DNA of 56,109 nt from NCBI GenBank assembly GCA_026710105.1, contig JAPORR010000018.1:1-56109 (forward strand), in the 5' to 3' direction. The stretch's first letter is position 1. Each line of letters opens with the position of its first letter. Below, one piece after another: positions 38,470-46,751 of the stretch. The stretch is from Alphaproteobacteria bacterium. GTDB taxonomy: Bacteria; Pseudomonadota; Alphaproteobacteria; Bin95. The translations under genes and the position numbers were made by a program. Below the pieces are notes generated by a model. The model saw only the letters and a program-made list of their open reading frames with translations, had not been told where the DNA came from and ran no database searches.

Positions 38470-38886
38470 CTACGGGTCGGCGTCGATCTCGATGGTGCGG
38501 CTGCGGATCTCCGGTTCCGGCCGCACGAGGTCGATATGCAGGAGCCCGTTTTCTGTATGCGCTTTCTGCACTTCAATGCCTTCCGCGAGCACAAACCGGC
38601 GCTGGAATTGCCGCGCCGCGATGCCCCGGTGGAGGAAGATGCGCCCTTCTCCCTCCTCGCCATGATGCCCACGCACGATCAGCTGCCGATCCTCGACCGA
38701 GATCGCGAGATCCTCGCGCGCAAAGCCCGCTACCGCCAATGAAATACGCAACCGGTTGTCACCTGTCCGTTCGATATTATAGGGCGGATAGCCATCTGCC
38801 GAAGCCTTGGACACCGAATCGAGCATTCGTTCCAGATGATCGAATCCGAGCAGTAGCGGGCTATTGAAAACCGGCATTTGCGACAT
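38470..38886 (-). CDS. Hsp20 family small heat-shock protein
   Basis: This 138-residue small heat-shock chaperone has the IbpA-like opening (LLLGFDHLERMLDSV), an alpha-crystallin domain (YNIERTGDNRLRISLAVAGF, then FLHRGIAARQFQRRFVL), and a C-terminal tail. It should hold unfolding proteins in oligomers. It is convergent with betA and divergent from the formate dehydrogenase gene. The start at 38886 is chosen by family length. The 112 bases up to 38999 should include its promoter, but I see no clear sigma-32 or ROSE-type element. Confidence 0.9.
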   Translation of the reverse strand: MSQMPVFNSPLLLGFDHLERMLDSVSKASADGYPPYNIERTGDNRLRISLAVAGFAREDLAISVEDRQLIVRGHHGEEGEGRIFLHRGIAARQFQRRFVLAEGIEVQKAHTENGLLHIDLVRPEPEIRSRTIEIDADP

Positions 38887-38998
38887 GGCACCGTTTCCTC
38901 TTGGCACAAAGCGGGACCCGCATCCGCCGGACCCAAGCATTGCGGCGCCCGGCGGCATTGGTATATGGGAGACGGTAAAGGGAGCGCAAGCACTGCCC

Positions 38999-41767
38999 AT
39001 GATCGACAAGCCTGACAAGTCCGCCGCGCCCGTCCTTTTCATGCTGGATGGTCGCGAGGCGCTGGCGCTGACGGGCGAGACCATCTGGCAGGCGGCGGCA
39101 CGCATCGGCACGGTGCTGCCACATCTTTGCTACGCGCCGGAGCCAGGTTACCGCGCTGACGGCAACTGCCGCGTCTGCATGGTCGAGATCGAAGGCGAAC
39201 GGGCACTGGCCCCGTCCTGCCTGCGTTGTCCCGAGCCGGGTATGATCGTCAATAGTGCCGGTGCCCGCCCGGCGCGCGCTCGGCGCATGGTTCTGGAAAT
39301 GCTGCTGGCGGACCAGCCAGCCGAGAGCCATGATCCCGCCTCGCGCTTCGGCCACTGGATCACCGATGCCGGCCTCGAAACCACCCGCCTGCCTGCCCGC
39401 GAGGCACCGCCGGAGGATGTCAGCCATCCCGCGATGGCGGTCAATCTCGACGCCTGCATCCATTGCAATCTCTGTGTGCGCGCCTGCCGCGAAGTGCAGA
39501 TCAACGATGTCATCGGCATGGCTGGGCGCGGGTCGGGCGCGAAGATCGTTTTCGATTTTGACGACCCCATGGACGGCTCGACCTGCGTTGCTTGCGGGGA
39601 GTGCGTGCAGGCCTGTCCCACAGGCGCGCTGATGCCGAAAACGGCGCTCGGCGCGCCGCGCCCGGACCGCCGGGTGGACAGCGTATGCCCCTATTGCGGC
39701 GTCGGCTGCCAGATCACCTATTCGATCAGCGAGGACCGGCTTGTTTCGGTGGAGGGCCGCAGTGGCCCAGCCAATGAGCAGCGGCTCTGCGTCAAGGGTC
39801 GGTTCGGCTTCGACTATATTTCCCACCCGGAGCGGCTGACGCACCCGTTAGTTCGCCGCGAGGACGCGCCCAAGGGCATGAATGTCGATCCTGCCCGGCC
39901 GCTGACCCATTTCCGTGAAGCGAGCTGGGAGGAGGCGCTAGACAGGGCCGCGGCCGGCCTAGTGGCCGCGAAGGACAAGCATGGGAACAGGGCACTTGCC
40001 GGTTTTGGGTCCGCCAAAGGCTCGAATGAGGAGGCCTATCTCTTCCAGAAACTCGTGCGCACCGGCTTCGGCTCCAACAATGTGGACCATTGCACGCGGC
40101 TGTGCCACGCCTCCTCCGTGGCAGCGCTGCTGGAAGGCATTGGCTCCGGGGCTGTCACTGCTACCTTCAACGAGGTCCGGAATGCCGATGCGCTGATCGT
40201 CATCGGTGCCAACCCGACCGAGAACCACCCGGTCGCGGCCACCTATTTCAAGCAGGCGGCAAAACGTGGCGCGGCGCTGATTGTCATGGACCCGCGCGGC
40301 CAGGCGCTGAAGCGCCATGCGACACATATGCTGCAATTCCGGCCTGGCCGCGATGTGGCAATGCTGAACGCGATCATGCACACCATCATCGCCGAGGAAC
40401 TTTACGACCAACAGTATATTGCCACACACACTGCTGATTTCGAGGCGCTCAAGGACCATCTCGTCGCTTTTCCGCCCGAAAGCATGGCTCCGCTTTGCGG
40501 CATCGACGCCGACATGCTGAAGGAGGTCGCGCGGGTCTATGCCCGTGCCGGGCGCGCGATGATTTTCTGGGGCATGGGCGTCTCGCAGCATGTACACGGC
40601 ACGGACAACGCCCGCTGTCTGATTGCGCTCGCGCTGATGTGTGGCCATGTCGGCCGGCCCGGGACAGGCCTGCATCCGCTACGCGGCCAGAATAATGTTC
40701 AGGGCGCTTCTGATGCAGGCCTCATTCCGATGATGTATCCGGACTATCGGCGGGTCGCGGAGCCGGAGGCGCAGGCCCGCTTCGAGGCGGCTTGGGGAGT
40801 TGCGCTCGACCCGGAGCCCGGCCTAACCGTGGTCGAGATCGTCGATGCAGCCCATAAGGGTGATGTGCGGGCGATGTACATTATGGGCGAGAACCCGGCG
40901 ATGTCGGACCCGGACGCGACCCATGCCCGCGAGGCATTTGCCAGGCTCGACCATCTCGTGGTGCAGGACCTGTTCCTGACCGAGACGGCGATGTTTGCCG
41001 ATGTCGTGCTGCCAGCCTCGGCGTGGCCAGAGAAGGACGGCACCGTGACCAACACCAACCGTCAGGTGCAGCGCGGGCGCAAGGCGTTCGAGCCGCCAGG
41101 CACTGCGCGCGAGGATTGGCGGATCATCCAGGATATCGCCCAGCGCATGGGTCTCGACTGGCACTACGCCCACCCGCGCGACATCTATGCCGAAATGGCG
41201 GCGCTGATGCCGTCCCTGAACCATATTGGCTGGGAACGCCTGGAAGCGGAGAGCGCCGTCACCTATCCGTCCGACGGCCCGGACGATCCGGGTCATGCCG
41301 TCGTGTTCGCGGACCGCTTTTCGACCGGCGATGGGCGGGCGCGCTTCGTGTCGGCTGCCCTCACACCCCCCGCCGAGGAGCCGGATGCAGATTACCCGAT
41401 GGTGTTGACCACCGGACGGCAACTGGAGCATTGGCATACCGGTGCCATGACGCGCCGCGCGAGCATGCTGGATGCGCTTGAACCGGAGGCGACGGCAAGC
41501 ATCGCGCCGGCGGACCTGCGCGCCCTCGGCCTCGCGCCGGGCGACCGCGTGCGCGTCGAAACCCGGCGCGGTGCCATCGAGCTCACCGCGCGTATGGACG
41601 GTGCAGTGCCGGCAGGCCTCGTCTTCGCACCATTCGCCTATGTCGAGGCGGCAGCGAACAAGCTCACCAATCCGCAGCTCGACCCTTGGGGCAAGATTCC
41701 GGAGTTCAAGTTCTGTGCCGCCCGAATTGTGCCGGCCGGGGAAGGGCCTGCGGCAGAGCGCTCGTGA
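38999..41767 (+). CDS. Formate dehydrogenase alpha subunit with NuoG-like iron-sulfur N-terminus
   Basis: This 922-residue molybdenum enzyme oxidises formate to CO2. The N-terminal 2Fe-2S domain has Cys44, Cys57, Cys60 and Cys74. Two 4Fe-4S motifs follow (CIHCNLCVRAC and CVACGECVQACP), then the Mo-domain 4Fe-4S motif beginning CPYCGVGC. Cys369 in RLCHASSVA is the probable Mo ligand; no in-frame TGA implies selenocysteine. The C-terminal dinucleotide-binding domain ends LTNPQLDPWGKIPEFKF. No beta/gamma diaphorase subunits (fdsB, fdsG) or fdhD are next to it, so the electron acceptor is unclear. The next gene overlaps its stop. Confidence 0.9.
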   Translation: MIDKPDKSAAPVLFMLDGREALALTGETIWQAAARIGTVLPHLCYAPEPGYRADGNCRVCMVEIEGERALAPSCLRCPEPGMIVNSAGARPARARRMVLEMLLADQPAESHDPASRFGHWITDAGLETTRLPAREAPPEDVSHPAMAVNLDACIHCNLCVRACREVQINDVIGMAGRGSGAKIVFDFDDPMDGSTCVACGECVQACPTGALMPKTALGAPRPDRRVDSVCPYCGVGCQITYSISEDRLVSVEGRSGPANEQRLCVKGRFGFDYISHPERLTHPLVRREDAPKGMNVDPARPLTHFREASWEEALDRAAAGLVAAKDKHGNRALAGFGSAKGSNEEAYLFQKLVRTGFGSNNVDHCTRLCHASSVAALLEGIGSGAVTATFNEVRNADALIVIGANPTENHPVAATYFKQAAKRGAALIVMDPRGQALKRHATHMLQFRPGRDVAMLNAIMHTIIAEELYDQQYIATHTADFEALKDHLVAFPPESMAPLCGIDADMLKEVARVYARAGRAMIFWGMGVSQHVHGTDNARCLIALALMCGHVGRPGTGLHPLRGQNNVQGASDAGLIPMMYPDYRRVAEPEAQARFEAAWGVALDPEPGLTVVEIVDAAHKGDVRAMYIMGENPAMSDPDATHAREAFARLDHLVVQDLFLTETAMFADVVLPASAWPEKDGTVTNTNRQVQRGRKAFEPPGTAREDWRIIQDIAQRMGLDWHYAHPRDIYAEMAALMPSLNHIGWERLEAESAVTYPSDGPDDPGHAVVFADRFSTGDGRARFVSAALTPPAEEPDADYPMVLTTGRQLEHWHTGAMTRRASMLDALEPEATASIAPADLRALGLAPGDRVRVETRRGAIELTARMDGAVPAGLVFAPFAYVEAAANKLTNPQLDPWGKIPEFKFCAARIVPAGEGPAAERS

Positions 41768-42912
41768 AACGGGCCGGTCCCGTCCTTGTAGGTGGGCTGC
41801 TGCTCGCGGCGGCGTCAAATCCGTGGCCGGCGGCCAGCCAGCGCACTATTGCCGTCAACCTGCCGCTGCCGGCAGCGCATCCTGTCGCAGCCTCGGGCTG
41901 GCGCCGGTTCGCCGAAACGGCGGCGCGGGACAAACAGTTTGCCTTCCGTTTGTTCGTGGACGGCTCGCTGCTGGGCCGGAAGCACGCGATGGACGGCGTT
42001 GCGCATGGCGATGCGCAGATGGGTTATACGACGCTGGCGGCCTATCCAGCCGGCATGCCGCATAGGGCGGTGCCCGGTCGGCTGGCGCTTGCCGGGCCTG
42101 ACCCGATGGCCGGTGCCGCCGCCATGTCTGAATTCGTCATGCTGCACTGCCCGGCATGCCTGAAATCCCTGGCGCAGCATGGGATCGTCTTTCTCGGCAG
42201 CCACGCTGCCGGCCCCTTCCACCTACTCTCCCCTAGGCCGTTGGCCCGGGCGGACACGCTGAAAGGCGCACGCATCGCCAGCCCAGGACCCCCCTGGGAC
42301 AGGCTACTGCAGCGCCTGGACGGCCTGCCGGTCGCCGTTGAAGGAAGCCTGGCGCAGGCGCTGGAAACGGGGAACATCGACGCCGTGCTCGGCCCGGTCG
42401 CGCTGCTCGCCACACCGGCGCTTGCGGACCGGGCGCAGACGGTCACGGCCATACATCTGGGCATCCATCGCGTAGCGAGCCCATTCACCGCGAGTCTCGG
42501 GTTCTGGCGAACACTGATGCCGGAGGAGCGAGCAGCGTTACTGGATGCCGCACCGGTGGGGCTCGCCGCCGCCGCGCTCGCCTACCGAGCTGCTGACCAA
42601 GAGGCACGCAAGGCAATGGAGAAGGCCGGCATCGCCTTCAGCCGCGCCCATCCTGCCCTGATGCGCAGGGCAGCCGATTTCGACGCCGGAGACGGCGCAG
42701 TGGAGTTGCGCGCCACAGGCGAAGGAACCACAGGGCTTGCCGCCGCCTTCCGCCGGTTGCACGACAAATACAGCCGCCTGTTCGCCGAGGCCGGATCGCC
42801 AGCCGGATTGTCGGACGAATTATCGGCCGGGCCGGTCGCTGGCGTCCTGAGGCGCGAAATCTTCGACCGGCTCGACCCTGAGACATACGGCCTGGGGCTG
42901 GAACGGCCCTGA
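41764..42912 (+). CDS. TRAP-type solute-binding protein (DctP family), orphan
   Basis: This 382-residue protein has an N-terminal signal peptide (KRAGPVLVGGLLLAAASN to about residue 26) and a DctP-like fold, seen in AETAARDKQFAFRLFVDGSL, the LKGARIASPGPPWDRLL segment and LETGNIDAVLGP. DctP proteins deliver substrates to TRAP transporters, but no DctQ or DctM membrane genes are nearby. The GTG start overlaps the formate dehydrogenase stop (GTGA), implying coupled translation. The ligand cannot be told. Similarity is weaker than for typical DctP, so a sensor role is possible. Confidence 0.65.
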   Translation: MKRAGPVLVGGLLLAAASNPWPAASQRTIAVNLPLPAAHPVAASGWRRFAETAARDKQFAFRLFVDGSLLGRKHAMDGVAHGDAQMGYTTLAAYPAGMPHRAVPGRLALAGPDPMAGAAAMSEFVMLHCPACLKSLAQHGIVFLGSHAAGPFHLLSPRPLARADTLKGARIASPGPPWDRLLQRLDGLPVAVEGSLAQALETGNIDAVLGPVALLATPALADRAQTVTAIHLGIHRVASPFTASLGFWRTLMPEERAALLDAAPVGLAAAALAYRAADQEARKAMEKAGIAFSRAHPALMRRAADFDAGDGAVELRATGEGTTGLAAAFRRLHDKYSRLFAEAGSPAGLSDELSAGPVAGVLRREIFDRLDPETYGLGLERP

Positions 42913-43059
42913 GTCTTGGCATCGTCTTGGACCTGCATAGCAATAGTGCCGGTCTCGGCAGATGACACGGGATAGGCGGGAGGCACCCGCATTGCAGGCG
43001 TGCAGGGGAGACGCTAAGACAGCTGGCGACAGCGGGCACCCCCGGCCAGGAGAGACATA

Positions 43060-43731
43060 ATGGGCGAGTGGATCGAGATTGCGTCAAGCGACGGCTTCGC
43101 GCTGGCGTGCTACACGGCGGCGCCCAAGGGCGCGCCGAAGGGCGGCATTCTGGTTATCCAGGAGATTTTTGGCGTGAACGCGCATATCCGCGAGGTAGCA
43201 GACAGCTATGCGGCTGACGGCTATCTCGCCTGGGCGCCCTCGTTTTACGACCGGGTCGAGCGGCGCTTCGAATGCGGCTACACGCCGGAGGAGATCGCCA
43301 AGGCCCGCGATATCATGGCCGGGTCGTCCTTCGACACGGCTGTCCAGGATATGGCTGCGGCGGTCGAGGGGCTCCGGGCCACGGGCGCCGGCAAGATCGG
43401 CTCGGTCGGCTATTGCTGGGGCGGATCTTCCTCTTTCCTGGCCGCCACCCGCATCGGCATCGACGCCAGCGTTTGCTATTATGGCGGGCAGATCGCGCGG
43501 TTCCGGGATGAGACGGCGAAGAACCCGCTGCTGATGCATTTCGGCGAGCAGGACCACGGCATTCCGATGGAGGATGTGGAAGCGATCCGCGCGGCCCAGC
43601 CCGGGGCAGAGGTCCATCTCTATCCTGCCGGCCACGGCTTCAACTGCAATCACCGTGCCGACTTCCACGAGGAGTCGGCGGGGCTTGCCCGCGCTCGCAG
43701 CCTCGCCTTCTTCGCACAGCACACGGCCTGA
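43060..43731 (+). CDS. Dienelactone hydrolase family protein (second copy)
   Basis: This 223-residue alpha/beta hydrolase has the triad Cys119 (GYCWGG), Asp165 (GEQDHGIP) and His192 (PAGHGFNC), with Glu35 in IQEIFGVN. It is clearly of the dienelactone hydrolase family but of a different subgroup from the copy at 527-1231. A GGAGAG site lies shortly before the ATG. The substrate is unknown; no ring-cleavage genes are nearby. It is the last intact gene before the rearranged region at 43.7-46.5 kb. Confidence 0.9.
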   Translation: MGEWIEIASSDGFALACYTAAPKGAPKGGILVIQEIFGVNAHIREVADSYAADGYLAWAPSFYDRVERRFECGYTPEEIAKARDIMAGSSFDTAVQDMAAAVEGLRATGAGKIGSVGYCWGGSSSFLAATRIGIDASVCYYGGQIARFRDETAKNPLLMHFGEQDHGIPMEDVEAIRAAQPGAEVHLYPAGHGFNCNHRADFHEESAGLARARSLAFFAQHTA

Positions 43732-43886
43732 CATGGCCTAAGTGCACGGCTACAGGAGCCGGCTGCCGGAGTTGGGAATCATGCGCTGTCGGCAGGCGCG
43801 GCGGGACACACAGTGTTCCGCAGTCAGAAGGTGCGGAGGCGGGGTACCATCCCGGTTTCCGGCAACCGCCCCGGTGTCACCGGGCC

Positions 43887-44121
43887 GTGCGCCACCGCCT
43901 GCCCGAGGACTGGACGGTGCGCTACAACATCACGCCCGTGCTCATCGAGACCTTCGTCGAAACACCCCGCTACACCGGCGCCGTCTACAAGGCATCCGGC
44001 TGGACCCGCGTCGGGACCACCCAGGGGCGCGGGCGCTACGACACCCACATGAAACGGGCCCAGGAAAAACATCTGGCTGCGGCCGCTGAGACGAAACTGG
44101 GGGCAAACCCTCAATCGATGA
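43887..44121 (+). pseudogene. DUF4338 (DruA-like) C-terminal fragment, frameshifted
   Basis: The frame from 43887 reads RLPEDWTVRYNITPVLIETF and VETPRYTGAVYKASGWTRVG with TTQGRGRYD, a classic DUF4338 C-terminal region. At about 44060 the reading frame shifts: the expected ending RKNIWLRPLRRNWGQTLNR is found in the +1 frame with its stop at 44119-44121. Upstream of about 43885 the similarity ends abruptly. The gene is thus truncated at the 5' end and frameshifted near its 3' end. DUF4338 proteins include DruA of the Druantia defence system and many orphan mobile-element proteins; no other Druantia gene is present. Confidence 0.75.
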
Positions 44122-44248
44122 AATCGCCAACCCCATCACCCGACGAACGAAGGATTACAAAATTGCGGCATTCGATTTGATGACTGATTCCAGGATTTGG
44201 TCCCTACGCCAACGGATAAAGGGATTATTTTTCAATGATTTTATATAG
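44122..44248. other. AT-richer stretch without a gene
   Basis: This stretch is noticeably less GC-rich than its surroundings, with runs such as GGGATTATTTTTCAATG and TTTTATATAG near 44221-44248. No coding frame resembles a known protein. It separates the DUF4338 remnant from the relaxase remnant and is probably part of the acquired, decayed DNA. Confidence 0.45.
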
Positions 44249-44405
44249 TTACGAGATTTCACCATGAACTTCTCCGGCTTTGTTCCGGGGAACCTCGCCT
44301 TCGAGCACCGCCCGGAAGCGTTCGGGATCGACCGGGCCGGAGAGGCCGAGCGCCTCGGCGCCCCGGCCCGCCCAGGCGCTGGCTTCCCTGTGCGCCGCGT
44401 CTTCC
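44249..44405 (-). pseudogene. MobF-type conjugative relaxase fragment
   Basis: Reading the minus strand from 44405, the frame gives EDAAHREASAWAGRGAEALG and LSGPVDPERFRAVLEGEVP, which is the N-terminal TrwC/TraI relaxase pattern (HREASxWxGxGAxxLGLSGPVDPExF). The rest, RNKAGEVHGEIS and a stop at 44249, does not match. About 40 codons of the relaxase survive. Its upstream end is cut exactly at the inverted repeat of the IS element (44406). This is a trace of a conjugative plasmid or integrative element. Confidence 0.65.
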
Positions 44406-44422
44406 CCTGACTTCGACGGTTG
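44406..44422 (+). repeat. IS left terminal inverted repeat
   Basis: The 17 bases CCTGACTTCGACGGTTG are the exact inverse complement of 46274-46290. The match stops on both sides, and the base just outside is the end of the relaxase fragment. Confidence 0.75.
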
Positions 44423-44527
44423 GGCCGGCTTTTGGCTAGTCTCCCGTTTGGAGATTTCAGCGAATACAATGACTTAGAAGGTGTGGGTCAGTCAACTCGC
44501 TTTGTTGTGCCTAGTGGATATATTTGG

Positions 44528-44555
44528 TTGGCGGTGGCCCCGCCCATGCTATACT
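44528..44555 (+). promoter_or_regulatory. Probable transposase promoter
   Basis: TTGGCG (44528-44533) and TATACT (44550-44555) are separated by 16 bases, a good sigma-70-type match, and lie just before the transposase start at 44562. The short leader means almost no untranslated region. Confidence 0.5.
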
Positions 44556-44561
44556 CCCCCC

Positions 44562-46181
44562 ATGTTCGTACGCATCAAGACCACCCCCAATAGCCCGCGC
44601 CGCTCGGTCCAACTCGTCGAAGGCGTGCGTGACGGCGGCAAGGTCCGCCAGCGCATCGTCCGCCACATCGGTGTGGCCATGGATGAGGACGAGCTTGAGC
44701 GCTTGAGGCGGCTCGGCGAGTACGTCAAGGCGAAGCTGGAGGACGAGCACCAGCCTTCGTTGTTCGCACCCGATACGATCGCGGACCAGGTAATCCGCGT
44801 CGGACGCCAGGGGGACGGCAAGCTTCCGGTCGATCTCAAGCAGCTTGAAGAGGAGCAGCGCCTGATCACGGGCATCCACGAGGTCTACGGCGAGATGTAC
44901 CGCCAACTGGGCTTGGATGGGCTGCTGCCGCGCTCGCGCTACCGGGCTTCGCACGACGCGCTCTTCCACGTGGTGATGGCACGCATCGCCAACCCCGACA
45001 GCAAGCGGGGCAGCGTGCGCCGGCTCGAGGAAGACTTCGGCGTCAGCCTTCCCCTTGAGAAGGTCTACCGGATGATGGACCAGCTCGACGCGCCTGTGAT
45101 CAACCATCTGCGCAGGCGCGTGGGGGAGGCGAGCCGGTCTCTGTTGCCGGTGGCGGTACTCTTCTTCGATTGCACCACGCTCTACTTCGAGACCGCGGTT
45201 GAGGACGAGCTTCGCCAGCACGGTTTCAGCAAAGACGGCAAGCACAGGGACTCGCAGGTCCTGCTGGCCCTGATGGTGACGCGCGAGGGACTGCCGATTA
45301 GCTACGAGGTCTTCCCCGGTTCCACCTACGAGGGGCACAGCCTGGTCCTGCAGGACATGCAACGCCGCCACCAAGTGGAGCGCGCGGTGTGCGTGCGAGG
45401 TATGCTGAGTGCCGCCAACCTCGACGCCATGGACAAGATCGGCGGCGAGTATGTCGTCGGTGCGCGGCTGCGCAATCTGCCGGTCGCGCTGCAGAAGCAG
45501 GTCCTTGAGACCGACGCCTACGTCCCGCTGGAAGGATCGGAGGATCGCCGGGTCGGCGAATGGGAGCACAAGGGCCGGCGGCTGATCGTCGTCTTCTGTC
45601 CGAAGCGCGCGCGCAAGGACGCATACGAGCGCCGCCATCAGGTGCAGCGCCTGCTCGAAAGGCTGAAGCGCAATCCCAAGGAGTTGCTCTCCCATCACGG
45701 CGCCAAGCGCTTCATCGCCGTCGAGGGGGACGCGCGGCTCACGGTGAACCCGGAGAAGATCGCCGAAGCCGAGCGATGGGACGGGCTCGCCGGTGTCGTC
45801 ACCAATCTGCGCGATGCGAGCACTGCCGAAGTGATGGCCCACTACCACGGGCTCTGGCAGGTCGAGGAGAGCTTCCGCATCACCAAGCACGACCTGAAGG
45901 TGCGCCCGATCTGGCACTGGAACGAGAACCGCATCCGCATCGCCATCGCCTTCATGGCCTTCGCCTGCGTCCGCCACCTTGCCTACCGCGTCGCCATCCA
46001 GAAAAAGCGGATGTCCCCGGAAGTGATCCGTTCCGCTCTCGTCCACCGTCAATGCTCGGTCCTGTCCTGCCGGCAATCGGGCAACCGCTACGTCATCCCC
46101 TCAAAGCCGACCCCAGTAGCCGAGCAGATCTACGCAACCATGGGGCTACCCCTGACGATCACCCCGTACCAACTCGTCTGA
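44562..46181 (+). CDS. IS1634-family transposase
   Basis: This 539-residue DDE transposase appears intact. The first catalytic Asp is in AVLFFDCTTLYFET, and the Glu is in the LWQVEESFRITKHDLKVRPI segment (close to the YREK-like signature), with the pattern HWNENRIRIAIAFMAFA typical of IS1634/IS4-superfamily transposases. I chose the ATG at 44562, which gives the opening MFVRIKTTPNSPRRSVQLVE; the frame is open further upstream to 44481 without similarity. The element is flanked by perfect inverted repeats and may still be mobile. Confidence 0.88.
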   Translation: MFVRIKTTPNSPRRSVQLVEGVRDGGKVRQRIVRHIGVAMDEDELERLRRLGEYVKAKLEDEHQPSLFAPDTIADQVIRVGRQGDGKLPVDLKQLEEEQRLITGIHEVYGEMYRQLGLDGLLPRSRYRASHDALFHVVMARIANPDSKRGSVRRLEEDFGVSLPLEKVYRMMDQLDAPVINHLRRRVGEASRSLLPVAVLFFDCTTLYFETAVEDELRQHGFSKDGKHRDSQVLLALMVTREGLPISYEVFPGSTYEGHSLVLQDMQRRHQVERAVCVRGMLSAANLDAMDKIGGEYVVGARLRNLPVALQKQVLETDAYVPLEGSEDRRVGEWEHKGRRLIVVFCPKRARKDAYERRHQVQRLLERLKRNPKELLSHHGAKRFIAVEGDARLTVNPEKIAEAERWDGLAGVVTNLRDASTAEVMAHYHGLWQVEESFRITKHDLKVRPIWHWNENRIRIAIAFMAFACVRHLAYRVAIQKKRMSPEVIRSALVHRQCSVLSCRQSGNRYVIPSKPTPVAEQIYATMGLPLTITPYQLV

Positions 46182-46273
46182 GCGCCGACAAACACCGCCC
46201 AGATTCGAAGAAATGCCGGATGTTGTGCCTAGCCGGAAATGAGAACCGGGCAATATCAACGACTTACGAGATT

Positions 46274-46290
46274 CAACCGTCGAAGTCAGG
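46274..46290 (-). repeat. IS right terminal inverted repeat
   Basis: This is the inverse copy of 44406-44422. The hydantoinase B-like reading frame starts directly outside, at 46291. Confidence 0.75.
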
Positions 46291-46414
46291 ACTCCTAGAC
46301 AAGGCCGGGGCTGAAACTCCTCTGGAGACCAAGCCTTCCGGCATCATCGTGCGCGAGGGCGAGGAGGTACGTGTCGAAACCCCCGGCGCGGGCGGGTTCG
46401 GGTCGCCGTCATAA
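46291..46414 (+). pseudogene. Hydantoinase B/oxoprolinase C-terminal remnant
   Basis: The frame reads LLDKAGAETPLETKPSGIIV, REGEEVRVETPGAGGFGSPS and then a stop at 46412-46414. This corresponds to the end of hydantoinase B (N-methylhydantoinase/oxoprolinase beta), whose usual ending is KxxGixLxxGDxVxxETPGGGGYGxP. Only about 40 codons remain; the left end is cut by the IS inverted repeat. The missing part of the gene is nowhere else in the window. Nothing is seen between 46415 and 46495. Confidence 0.6.
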
Positions 46415-46495
46415 GCTGGGGTCAAACGCTTGCCCTATCGCAGGCTTCTGACCAAACAGAAGCTCCGGTTCCAGCCGTAGGAAAAATGGTGCTTC

Positions 46496-46744
46496 TTACC
46501 CCCCACCGATGCGGGGGAGGAGATAGACTTCGGCGCCTTCGGGGATTTCGGCGGTCAAGTCGTCCTGGTACATCACACCGTCTATGGCGACGGCCATGCT
46601 TTCCTCGACCTCGCGGCCGAGACCCGGGAAGCGCGCCTCAAGATCCCGAACCAGGGCTCTTATGTTTGCGGCATCCGACTCCAACTCGGCCTTGCCGTCG
46701 GCATAGTGGCGGCAGGCCGAGTTGGTCAGGACGATACGGGCCAA
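46496..46744 (-). CDS. MoaD/ThiS family protein
   Basis: This 82-residue beta-grasp protein ends in the double-glycine tail LLPRIGGG needed for adenylation and thiocarboxylate formation. The pattern LRALVRDLEARFPGLG-like helix and VAIDGVMYQDDLTAEIPEGA are typical of MoaD-type sulfur carriers for molybdopterin. The start is TTG at 46744, preceded by GGAGGA within the end of the Mo-subunit gene; a longer frame would overlap that gene. It lies eight bases after the molybdenum hydroxylase gene and may supply its cofactor pathway. moaE is not in the window. Confidence 0.8.
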   Translation of the reverse strand: MARIVLTNSACRHYADGKAELESDAANIRALVRDLEARFPGLGREVEESMAVAIDGVMYQDDLTAEIPEGAEVYLLPRIGGG

Positions 46745-46751
46745 GAGAGGG

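Larger units (their letters stand above)
44406..46290 (+). mobile_element. IS1634-type insertion sequence
   Basis: An element of about 1.9 kb is bounded by perfect 17-bp inverted repeats: CCTGACTTCGACGGTTG at 44406-44422 and its reverse complement at 46274-46290. It carries one intact transposase gene (44562-46181) with its own promoter. The flanks differ completely: relaxase fragment at left (TCTTCC), hydantoinase remnant at right (ACTCCT). No target-site duplication is visible, which suggests recombination after insertion. Family assignment rests on the transposase. Confidence 0.8.

Noticed and set aside
43887..44121. A complete Druantia defence system
   Set aside because: Only broken DUF4338 pieces are present; no DruB-E genes, helicase or partner proteins are next to them.
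44155..44469. 104-codon basic protein on the minus strand
   Set aside because: It overlaps the relaxase remnant in another frame and crosses the IS inverted repeat, so it is not a plausible gene.
44511..46076. 521-codon open frame on the minus strand, opposite the transposase
   Set aside because: It is the antisense shadow of a GC-rich transposase gene; the plus-strand product has clear DDE motifs and the minus frame resembles nothing.
44503..46232. 12-bp direct repeat TGTTGTGCCTAG at 44503-44514 and 46221-46232 as a target duplication
   Set aside because: Both copies lie inside the 17-bp inverted ends, so they are internal to the element and cannot be the target duplication.
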